Positions 6,946 through 14,366 of a stretch of DNA of 15,990 bases are shown piece after piece. This stretch comes from CANRIN01 sp964493515 (GTDB lineage Bacteria > Bacillota > Clostridia > Oscillospirales > JAAYOS01): positions 1 to 15,990 of the forward strand of contig CAZBNJ010000041.1 in assembly GCA_964493515.1 (NCBI GenBank), in the 5' to 3' direction. Positions within the stretch are counted from its first letter, which is position 1. The number at the start of each line of letters is the position of its first letter. Made by a program: the position numbers and the translations under genes. The notes under the pieces are model-generated. The model was not told where the DNA came from. It was given only the letters and a program-made list of their open reading frames with translations, and searched no databases.

Positions 6946-8058
6946 ATGGGCACAGTTCTCTATATTTTGCTTGCGATACTCGTGTTTGGTGTGCTTATTT
7001 TCGTGCATGAGCTGGGGCATTTCCTCGCGGCGCGTATCTTCCGCGTGCGGGTGCTCGAGTTTGCGATAGGCATGGGACCCGCGCTGTTCAAAAAGCAGGG
7101 CAAACGCACGCTCTACTCGGTGCGCGCGCTTCCGATAGGCGGCTTCTGCGCGATGGACGGAGAGGACGGCGAGGAGTCCGAAAAGCCCGCCATGACCGAC
7201 GCGCCAAAGCTCGGCGACGGCGACGCCCCGTTCTACGAGAAACCGCTGTGGCAGAAGATAATCATACTTGTTGCGGGCGCGGCGATGAACTTCCTTGTGG
7301 GACTTCTGGTGCTGCTCTGCCTAAGCGCCCGCGGCGACGCGCTGGTCACCACCGAGATAGACTATTTCATGGACGGGTTTCCCTATGCGAGCGAGGAGAT
7401 GCTCATGCCGGGGGACAGAATAGAGAAGATAAACGGATATTTCATCTTCACAAACGCCGACATCTCCACGTTTTTGGAGCATGACAAGGGCGAGCCGTAC
7501 GAGATAGAGGTCACCCGAGCCGGAGAACGGCTGACCGTGACCGTGCCGCTTCAGCGGCAGACATATGAGCATTATACTCTGGATGAGAACGGCAACGAGA
7601 AGCTGACGTCAGGTCAGATGTACGGACTTGTGTTCAAGAGCGAACGCGCGACGATAGGCGGACGGCTGAAGAACGCGTGGCTCAACGCCATCGACTTTGT
7701 TCGCATCGTAAAGGTCAGCCTGTTCGACCTGTTCGGCGGACGCGCGTCGGTAAGCGAGCTGAGCGGCCCGATAGGCATCGGCACGATGATAACCCAGACG
7801 GCGCAGCAGTCGATGCCGTCGATGTGGATGCTGGTGTCGATGATAGCGGTCAATCTGGCGGTTATGAATCTGCTTCCGCTGCCCGCGCTCGACGGCGGCA
7901 GGATACTCTTCCTGGTCGTCGGAAAGATAGTGTTCCTGATACGCAAAAAGCCGCTGAACCCGCGATATGAGACGGCGATAAACTTCGCGGGGCTGGCGCT
8001 TTTGATGGGGCTGATGGTGTACGTCTCGTTCAACGATATCATGCGGTTGGTGAAGTAA
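6946..8058 (+). CDS. rseP: Site-2 (RseP/RasP type) intramembrane zinc metalloprotease
   Basis: M50 family protease that cuts substrates within the membrane; family members release sigma factors from anti-sigma factors and clear signal peptides. The 370-residue product has the zinc motif HELGH at residues 21-25 inside the first membrane span, a glycine-rich loop (ALPIGGFCAMDGED), a central PDZ domain (roughly residues 130-200) and the third zinc-ligand motif PALDGGRILF (D316) in a late span; a last span lies at the C-terminus. The start is ATG 6946, with GGAGG seven bases upstream overlapping the dxr stop. An upstream in-frame TTG at 6925 would lie inside dxr and is not favoured. Its target here is unknown; no sigma or anti-sigma gene lies in the window. 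Confidence 0.94.
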   Translation: MGTVLYILLAILVFGVLIFVHELGHFLAARIFRVRVLEFAIGMGPALFKKQGKRTLYSVRALPIGGFCAMDGEDGEESEKPAMTDAPKLGDGDAPFYEKPLWQKIIILVAGAAMNFLVGLLVLLCLSARGDALVTTEIDYFMDGFPYASEEMLMPGDRIEKINGYFIFTNADISTFLEHDKGEPYEIEVTRAGERLTVTVPLQRQTYEHYTLDENGNEKLTSGQMYGLVFKSERATIGGRLKNAWLNAIDFVRIVKVSLFDLFGGRASVSELSGPIGIGTMITQTAQQSMPSMWMLVSMIAVNLAVMNLLPLPALDGGRILFLVVGKIVFLIRKKPLNPRYETAINFAGLALLMGLMVYVSFNDIMRLVK

Positions 8059-8059
8059 T

Positions 8060-9118
8060 ATGGAGCGAAGGAAGTCAAAACAGATAGATGTCGGCGGGGT
8101 GAAGATAGGCGGCTGCGCGCCGATATCGGTGCAGTCGATGACCAACACACAGACCGCCGACGTGGACGCGACATCCGAACAGATAGCGCGTCTGGAGGAG
8201 GCGGGCTGCGAGATAGTGCGCGTCGCCGTGCCCGATCTCGCGGCGGCGGGAGCTATCGCCGAGCTGAAGAAGCGGACCAGGCTGCCGATAGTGGCGGACA
8301 TCCACTTCGACTGGCGGCTCGCGCTTGCGGCAGCTCGTGCGGGCGTGGACAAGATACGGATAAACCCCGGAAACATCGGCTCGCAGGAGCGGGTCCGAGC
8401 AGTCGTCGAGGCGTGTCGCGAGCGCGGGATACCGATACGAATCGGCGTGAACAGCGGCTCGATACATAAATCGATACTTGAAAAATACGGCGGTGCGACG
8501 GCGGACGCCCTCGCGGAGAGCGCGATAAGCCACGTTGAGCTGCTGGAGGAGTGCGGGTTTTACGACATAGCGATATCTGTCAAAGCGCCGGAGGTGGCAA
8601 TGACGATAGAGGCGTACCGCAGGCTGGCGGCGATGCGCGACTATCCGCTGCACGTCGGGCTTACACACTCGGGAACCGAGCGCATCGGAATACTGAAATC
8701 GGCGGCGGCGATAGGCTCGCTGCTCGCCGACGGCATAGGGGACACGATTCGCATTTCGCTTACCGCCGATCCGGTGCGCGAGGTGCAGGCGGGCATCGAC
8801 CTGCTGCGGGCGCTGGAGCTTCGGAGCGCGCCGGAGGTCATTGCCTGTCCTACCTGCGGACGCTGCCGGATAGACCTCATACCGCTCGCGCGTGAGGTGG
8901 AGAGCCGTCTTGAGTGCGTCAAAGCGCCGATAAAGGTCGCGGTCATGGGATGCGCGGTCAACGGCCCGGGCGAGGCTCGCGAGTGCGATGTGGGCATCGC
9001 CGGAGGGGTGGAGAGCGGACTGATATTCCGCAAGGGCGAAATTATCAAAAAAGTTCCGTATGACTGCCTTGTAGACGAATTATTCGAGCAAATTAAGATG
9101 TTGGGGTTGGAGAAATGA
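8060..9118 (+). CDS. ispG: 4-hydroxy-3-methylbut-2-enyl diphosphate synthase (flavodoxin/ferredoxin), GcpE
   Basis: Penultimate MEP-pathway step: opens the ring of methylerythritol 2,4-cyclodiphosphate to HMBPP using a 4Fe-4S cluster and two electrons. The 352-residue form has a TIM barrel plus a C-terminal iron-sulfur domain. Landmarks are ISVQSMTNTQTADVDAT, VADIHFDWRLAL, DKIRINPGNIG and IRIGVNSGS in the barrel, then CPTCGRC (C263, C266) and GCAVNGPGEA (C298, E305), the three cluster cysteines and the conserved Glu. One oddity: the segment usually read as TEAG is THSG here (His203, Ser204). The gene starts one base after the rseP stop with only a weak ribosome site and ends with a four-base overlap into polC, so translation is probably coupled at both ends. 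Confidence 0.96.
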   Translation: MERRKSKQIDVGGVKIGGCAPISVQSMTNTQTADVDATSEQIARLEEAGCEIVRVAVPDLAAAGAIAELKKRTRLPIVADIHFDWRLALAAARAGVDKIRINPGNIGSQERVRAVVEACRERGIPIRIGVNSGSIHKSILEKYGGATADALAESAISHVELLEECGFYDIAISVKAPEVAMTIEAYRRLAAMRDYPLHVGLTHSGTERIGILKSAAAIGSLLADGIGDTIRISLTADPVREVQAGIDLLRALELRSAPEVIACPTCGRCRIDLIPLAREVESRLECVKAPIKVAVMGCAVNGPGEARECDVGIAGGVESGLIFRKGEIIKKVPYDCLVDELFEQIKMLGLEK

Positions 9119-12100
9119 GCGCATACCCATTTTCAGACATGTTTCCGAACTGCGCCGACGAACTGACGCAGGGCATAGAGGTCTCGGATGTCAGGATAAG
9201 CAGAGAGAGCCGCAGCGCGGTGGTCGAACTGCGCCCGAACAGGTATATCGCATCGGACGAGCTTAGACGGATACGAGAGCGCCTTTGCAGCGAGTACGCG
9301 CTTTCCGACGCGAAGCTCGAGCTGCGGTACCCGCCGTCCGAGCTGTGCGAAGCGACCGTGCGCGACACGGCGGAGGAGTCGCTTGCCGACAAACCTGCCG
9401 CCGCCGAACTTCTGCGCGGATGCGCGATAGAGGTCGGCGACAAGTCGATAATTTTCAAGCTCGGACGCGGCGGGTGCGAGCTGCTCGTCGGCTGGGCGGA
9501 GGAGTTTTCAAAGAAGATAGCCGAGCGGTTTGGCTGCGAGCGTGAAGTGGAGCTCAAGTCCGAAGGGGACGCCGTGAGCGAGGCGTCGGAGGCACGTCGC
9601 GTCGAGACGATAAAGCGGATCGAGGAGGAGGCAGCAGAGGCGAAACGCCGCCGCGACGCCGAAAGCTCCGCCGACTCACCGCTGCTCTACGGGCGCAGGA
9701 TAGGTGGAGAGGCCTACATCCCGATAGCGGAGATGAACGTGGACGCGGGCAGGCAGACTGTCCGCGGCAGGATAATATGGACGAACCACGTTGAAAAGAC
9801 GCGTAACGGCGCGTGCGTGATGAAGTTTGACATGGCGGACGAGGGCGGCGCGCTTCGCGTGTCAAAGGCGTTCCGTCCGGCAGGGGAGGACGGCGGCGAG
9901 GGCGACTCGTCAAACCCGTACCGACGCCGCGACGAGAATGCGCCGACCGCCGACATACTGTCAAAGCTCAAGCCCGATGTGTGGGTAGCCGTTAGCGGAC
10001 GCATGGCGTACAGCGACTTTGAAAAGATGGCGGTGCTCGAACCGGACACGATATGGAGGATAGACCCGCCGGAGGGTCGCTCGGACAACGCGAAGGAGAA
10101 GCGGGTCGAGCTGCATTTCCACACCAAGATGAGCGCGATGGACGCACTCGTCGAGGCGAAGGACGCGGTAAAGCGCGCCGCGAAGTGGGGACATCGCGCG
10201 GTGGCGATAACCGACCACGGCGTTGTCCACGCGTTCCCCGACGCGATGATAGAGCAGGAAAAGATAAACAAAAACCGCGAGGATGGTGACAAACTCAAGG
10301 TTTTGTACGGCACCGAGTGCTATTTTGTCAACGATATCGAGCGGGTGCGCTCGGTGTACGGTTCGGCGAACGCGCCGATAGGCGGTGAGTTTGTCGCGTT
10401 CGACATCGAGACGACCGGACTCGAGGCGAAGTCCGACCGCATAATCGAGATAGGCGCGGTGCTGTTCAGGGACGGCGAGATAACCGACCGATTCAACACG
10501 TTTGTAGACCCCGAGCGCCGTCTGCCGCCGAAGATAATCGAGCTGACCGGCATAACCGACGATATGCTTGTCGGAGCGCCGCCGCTTGAACAGGCGATAG
10601 ACGAGTTCCTCGCGTTCGTTGACGGACGGGTGCTTGCCGCGCATAACGCGACGTTCGACATCGGATTTATCCGAAAGGCGTGCAGCGACCTCGGGCGAGA
10701 GTTCGACCCGACGTTCATCGACACGCGGAACATGGCGCGCGGACTGCTGCACACGCTTACCAAGTTTGACCTCGAAACGGTGTCCACCGAGGCGAAGGTG
10801 CCCGACTTCCAGCACCACAGGGCGTCCGACGACGCGGGCGCCGTGGCGTATATACTGTTCGACTTCTTCCGCAGGCTGAGCGAGGCGGGAGTGAGCGATA
10901 TCGGCGAGATAAACGGCTATCTCGCGTCGACGGTGCAGTCAAACGTGCTCACCAACCGCTCAAACCACATGATACTCATTGCGAAGAACGACGTGGGACT
11001 CCGCAATCTGTACGACATAATCAGCGCGTCCAACCTCGACTATTTCAAGCGAAATCCGCTTGTGCCGCGAACGCTGCTCGACAAGCACCGCGAGGGACTT
11101 ATCGTCGGTTCGGCGTGCGAGGCGGGTGAGCTGTTCCGCGCTATGCTTGACGGCGCGTCGGACGACGAGCTTGAGCGCATCGCGAGCTACTACGACTATC
11201 TCGAGATACAGCCGATAGGCAACAACGAGTTTTTGGTGCGCGAGGGACGCGTCGCCGACGATGAAGGACTTCGCGAGCTGAACCGGCGCATCGTCGCGCT
11301 CGGCGACAAGCTGGGCAAGCCGGTGGTCGCGACCTGCGACGTCCACTTTATGGAGCCGGAGGACGAGATGTATCGCCGCGTGCTGATGGCGACCTTCTCT
11401 GACGGCGACAACCAGGCGCCGCTCTACTTCCGCACCACCGAGGAGATGCTGGAGGAGTTCGAGTATCTCGGCGAGGAGAAGGCGCGCGAGGTGGTCATAA
11501 CCAACACGAACATGATTGCCGATATGTGCGACTTCGTGCGGCCGGTGCGCCACGGCACATATGGCCCGAAGATAGAGAACTCGGCGCAGCAGCTTCGCAA
11601 TCTGGTGGACGAAAAGCTGCACCGCCTGTACGGCGACGACCCCGATCCGGCGATACTCGAGCGCGTCGAGACCGAGATGAACTCGATAGTCGGCAACGGC
11701 TTCGACGTCATCTACATGATAGCGCAGAAGCTGGTTGCAAAGTCGATAGAGGACGGATATCTGGTCGGTTCGCGAGGCTCGGTCGGAAGCTCGGTGGTGG
11801 CGTTCTTCTCGGGAATAACCGAGGTCAACGCGCTGCCGCCGCACTATCGCTGCCCGAACTGCAAGCACCACGAGTTTTCGGACGCGGCGTCGTCCGGACC
11901 GGATCTGCCGGACAAGAAGTGCCCGATATGCGGCACCGACTATGAAAAGGATGGATTTGACATACTTTTCGCGACTTTCCTCGGTTTTAAGGGGGATAAG
12001 CAGCCGGATATCGACCTGAATTTCTCGGGAGAGTATCAGGCGCGTGCGCATCAGTACACCATCGAGCTGTTCGGCGAGGGACAGGTCTTTCGCGCGGGTA

Positions 12101-13437
12101 CGATAGGCACGATAGCCGAGAAAAACGCGATAGGCTACGTCCGAAAGTACGCCGAGGCGCGCGAACTGACGCTGACAAAGGCGGAGGAGAATCGGCTCGC
12201 GCAGGGGATAGTCGGCGTCAAACGCACCACCGGACAGCATCCCGGCGGTCTTATCGTCGTTCCGATGGGGCACGACATACGCGAGTTCACGCCGATACAG
12301 CATCCGGCGGACAAGAGCGACTCGAACATAATCACGACCCACTTCGACTATCACAAAATAGAGGAGAACCTGCTCAAGCTCGACGAGCTCGGTCACGACG
12401 ACCCGACGATGATACGCAAACTTCAGGATCTGTCCGGCATAGACCCGCAGACCCTGCCGCTCGACGACAAGGACACGATGTCGATATTCCTCAGCACCGA
12501 GGCGCTGGGGTATCTCGACGACCCGATAATCGGTGACCGCGGAACGATAGCCGTGCCCGAGTTCGGCACATCGTTCGTCCGTGGAATGCTTCAGGACACC
12601 AACCCGACCACATTCGACGAGCTTATCCGAATATCCGGTCTGAGCCACGGCACCGACGTGTGGCTGGGTAACGCTAAGGAATATATCGACCAGGGCATCG
12701 CAACGCTGAAAAACGTCGTCGGCGCGCGCGACGATATCACGCTGTTCCTGATGTCCAAGGGCATCGAGCCGGAGCAGTCGTTCAAGATGTCCGAGGCGAT
12801 ACGCAAGGGCAGAGGAGTCACGGGCGAGTGGGAGGACACGATGCGCGCGCACGAGGTGCCCGAGTGGTACATCGACAGCTGCAAGAAGATAAAGTATCTG
12901 TTCCCCAAGGCGCACGCGGCGGCGTATGTGCTGTCCGCGTTCCGAATAGCGTGGTTCAAGGTACACCGACCGCTCGACTTCTACTGTGCCTACTTCTCGA
13001 TACGCGCGAAAATTTTGGATGCGGAGCTTATGACCGCAGGCATAGATGTGGTGCGGGACAAGGTGGTCGAACTGCGAGCGCTGTCCAATCAGAAAAAGGC
13101 GACCGCCCGCGACGAGGATCTGCTGACCACGCTTGAGGTGGTGTACGAATACTATCTGCGCGGGCTGAAGTTTGAGAAGATAGACCTGTATCGCTCAGAC
13201 CCAACGCACTTTGTACAGGTAGGAGAGGACACGCTGCTGCCGCCGTTCACGTCGATACCCGGACTTGGCGAGCAGGCGGCTATATCCATCGCGGAGGAGC
13301 GGGTGAACGGCGAGTTTTTGTCGGTGGAGGACCTTCAGATGCGATGCCCGAAGGTGTCGCGAGCAACGGTCGAAATGCTTGAGAGCAGCGGCGCGCTTGG
13401 AGGTATACCCGAGAGCAATCAGGTGTCGCTGTTCTGA
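9115..13437 (+). CDS. polC: DNA polymerase III alpha subunit, PolC type
   Basis: Replicative polymerase of Bacillota with built-in proofreading. The product is 1440 residues, close to the 1437 of B. subtilis PolC. Order: poorly conserved N-terminal domain; charged E/A/R-rich linker (about 145-190); OB fold (about 200-325); PHP domain from VELHFHTKMSAMDA (331); DEDDh exonuclease inserted in the PHP domain (VAFDIETTGLE with D430 and E432, D515, H568, D573); zinc finger C913, C916, C936, C939; palm with catalytic D965 and D967 in PDIDLNFSGEYQ; fingers; and a C-terminal NQVSLF clamp-binding motif. All key residues are present. An extra acidic/basic loop sits in the OB fold at about residues 255-279. 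It overlaps ispG by four bases and is last in the operon. Confidence 0.98.
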   Translation: MSAYPFSDMFPNCADELTQGIEVSDVRISRESRSAVVELRPNRYIASDELRRIRERLCSEYALSDAKLELRYPPSELCEATVRDTAEESLADKPAAAELLRGCAIEVGDKSIIFKLGRGGCELLVGWAEEFSKKIAERFGCEREVELKSEGDAVSEASEARRVETIKRIEEEAAEAKRRRDAESSADSPLLYGRRIGGEAYIPIAEMNVDAGRQTVRGRIIWTNHVEKTRNGACVMKFDMADEGGALRVSKAFRPAGEDGGEGDSSNPYRRRDENAPTADILSKLKPDVWVAVSGRMAYSDFEKMAVLEPDTIWRIDPPEGRSDNAKEKRVELHFHTKMSAMDALVEAKDAVKRAAKWGHRAVAITDHGVVHAFPDAMIEQEKINKNREDGDKLKVLYGTECYFVNDIERVRSVYGSANAPIGGEFVAFDIETTGLEAKSDRIIEIGAVLFRDGEITDRFNTFVDPERRLPPKIIELTGITDDMLVGAPPLEQAIDEFLAFVDGRVLAAHNATFDIGFIRKACSDLGREFDPTFIDTRNMARGLLHTLTKFDLETVSTEAKVPDFQHHRASDDAGAVAYILFDFFRRLSEAGVSDIGEINGYLASTVQSNVLTNRSNHMILIAKNDVGLRNLYDIISASNLDYFKRNPLVPRTLLDKHREGLIVGSACEAGELFRAMLDGASDDELERIASYYDYLEIQPIGNNEFLVREGRVADDEGLRELNRRIVALGDKLGKPVVATCDVHFMEPEDEMYRRVLMATFSDGDNQAPLYFRTTEEMLEEFEYLGEEKAREVVITNTNMIADMCDFVRPVRHGTYGPKIENSAQQLRNLVDEKLHRLYGDDPDPAILERVETEMNSIVGNGFDVIYMIAQKLVAKSIEDGYLVGSRGSVGSSVVAFFSGITEVNALPPHYRCPNCKHHEFSDAASSGPDLPDKKCPICGTDYEKDGFDILFATFLGFKGDKQPDIDLNFSGEYQARAHQYTIELFGEGQVFRAGTIGTIAEKNAIGYVRKYAEARELTLTKAEENRLAQGIVGVKRTTGQHPGGLIVVPMGHDIREFTPIQHPADKSDSNIITTHFDYHKIEENLLKLDELGHDDPTMIRKLQDLSGIDPQTLPLDDKDTMSIFLSTEALGYLDDPIIGDRGTIAVPEFGTSFVRGMLQDTNPTTFDELIRISGLSHGTDVWLGNAKEYIDQGIATLKNVVGARDDITLFLMSKGIEPEQSFKMSEAIRKGRGVTGEWEDTMRAHEVPEWYIDSCKKIKYLFPKAHAAAYVLSAFRIAWFKVHRPLDFYCAYFSIRAKILDAELMTAGIDVVRDKVVELRALSNQKKATARDEDLLTTLEVVYEYYLRGLKFEKIDLYRSDPTHFVQVGEDTLLPPFTSIPGLGEQAAISIAEERVNGEFLSVEDLQMRCPKVSRATVEMLESSGALGGIPESNQVSLF

Positions 13438-13455
13438 CAAACCAAAATACGGCGC

Positions 13456-13484
13456 TTGAAGTTCCGGCGGGTCGCAGCTATAAT
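13456..13484 (+). promoter_or_regulatory. Sigma-A type promoter of nfnAB
   Basis: TTGAAG (13456-13461), a 17-base spacer and a perfect TATAAT (13479-13484), beginning 18 bases after the polC stop. No hairpin terminator is visible between polC and this promoter, so nfnAB may also receive read-through from the long operon. Confidence 0.85.
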
Positions 13485-13501
13485 TTAGAGTGAACGAGCA
13501 G

Positions 13502-13509
13502 AAAGGGAG
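13502..13509 (+). promoter_or_regulatory. Ribosome binding site deciding the nfnA start
   Basis: AAAGGGAG ends eight bases before ATG 13518 but only two bases before an in-frame GTG at 13512, favouring the ATG. Confidence 0.7.
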
Positions 13510-13517
13510 TTGTGGAT

Positions 13518-14366
13518 ATGTTTCGCATAGCGGAGAAAAAGGATCTTGCCGAAGGGCTGACACTGATGCGGGTGGAAGCCCCGAACGTGGCTCGCCGCGC
13601 GGCAGCCGGTCAGTTCATCATTTTCCGCGTGGACGACGAGGGCGAGCGCGTGCCGCTGACCATCGCCGACGCGGACAGGGAGAAGGGGCTTATAACGATA
13701 ATCTTCCAGCAGGTCGGGGCTTCGACGATGAAGCTCGGCGCGCTTAACGTCGGCGACAGCATCCGAGACTTTGCCGGACCGCTCGGAAGGGCGAGCGAGC
13801 TTGACGACTTCAAGCGCGTGTGCGTAATCGGCGGAGGCTGCGGCTGCGCGATAGCCTATCCGCAGGCGAAGTATCTGCACGAGCACGGCGCTGAGGTGGA
13901 CATCATCGCAGGCTTCCGCACCAAGGATCTGGTGTTTTTCGAGGACGAGATGAAAGCGGTCTGCTCAAACTACCATCTCATGACCGACGACGGCAGCGCG
14001 GGAGAACACGGACTTGTCACGAACAAGCTGGAGCAGCTTATCGAGTCGGGACGCGAGTACGACGCGGTCATAGCGATAGGTCCGGTGCCGATGATGAAAT
14101 TCGTCTGCCTTGCGACAAAGCCGCACGGGATAAAGACGATAGTGAGTCTCAACCCGATAATGGTGGACGGAACGGGAATGTGCGGCGCGTGCCGTGTGAC
14201 CGTTGGCGGCAAGACGCGCTTTGCGTGCGTGGACGGACCCGATTTTGACGGACACGAGGTCGATTTCGACGAGCTTATCCGCCGCAACGCCATCTACCGC
14301 GAGGAGGAGGCTGCGGCGCGCGACCATGTCTGCAACCTGCGAAAGGAGGCTGAACACCTTGGCTAA
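13518..14366 (+). CDS. nfnA: NfnA-type (SudB-like) FAD/NAD-binding, 2Fe-2S oxidoreductase subunit
   Basis: Small subunit of a ferredoxin-dependent NADP oxidoreductase of the dihydroorotate dehydrogenase electron-transfer family. In studied anaerobes the Nfn complex bifurcates electrons between NADPH, NAD and ferredoxin in the cytosol. The 282-residue protein has an FAD domain with RVPLTI (44-49), a nucleotide-binding glycine loop VCVIGGGCGCA (101-111), a GPVPMMKF segment, and a 2Fe-2S site MCGACRVTVGGKTRFAC (C222, C225, C237). The glycine loop reads CGCAIAYP where relatives, from memory, have a GxGxAP form. ATG 13518 is chosen because AAAGGGAG lies eight bases upstream; GTG 13512 is too close. 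The end overlaps the nfnB start by eight bases. A sulfide dehydrogenase (SudB) annotation is an equally common name for the family. Confidence 0.88.
   Translation: MFRIAEKKDLAEGLTLMRVEAPNVARRAAAGQFIIFRVDDEGERVPLTIADADREKGLITIIFQQVGASTMKLGALNVGDSIRDFAGPLGRASELDDFKRVCVIGGGCGCAIAYPQAKYLHEHGAEVDIIAGFRTKDLVFFEDEMKAVCSNYHLMTDDGSAGEHGLVTNKLEQLIESGREYDAVIAIGPVPMMKFVCLATKPHGIKTIVSLNPIMVDGTGMCGACRVTVGGKTRFACVDGPDFDGHEVDFDELIRRNAIYREEEAAARDHVCNLRKEAEHLG
14342..14349 (+). promoter_or_regulatory. Ribosome binding site deciding a TTG start for nfnB
   Basis: AAAGGAGG inside the end of nfnA lies nine bases before TTG 14359, but 18 bases before the first in-frame ATG (14368). The spacing supports the TTG start. 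Confidence 0.75.

Noticed and set aside
10960..12966. 668-codon open frame on the minus strand opposite polC
   Set aside because: It is in exact codon register with polC, has no ribosome site or recognisable domain, and is explained by avoidance of TTA, CTA and TCA codons in polC.
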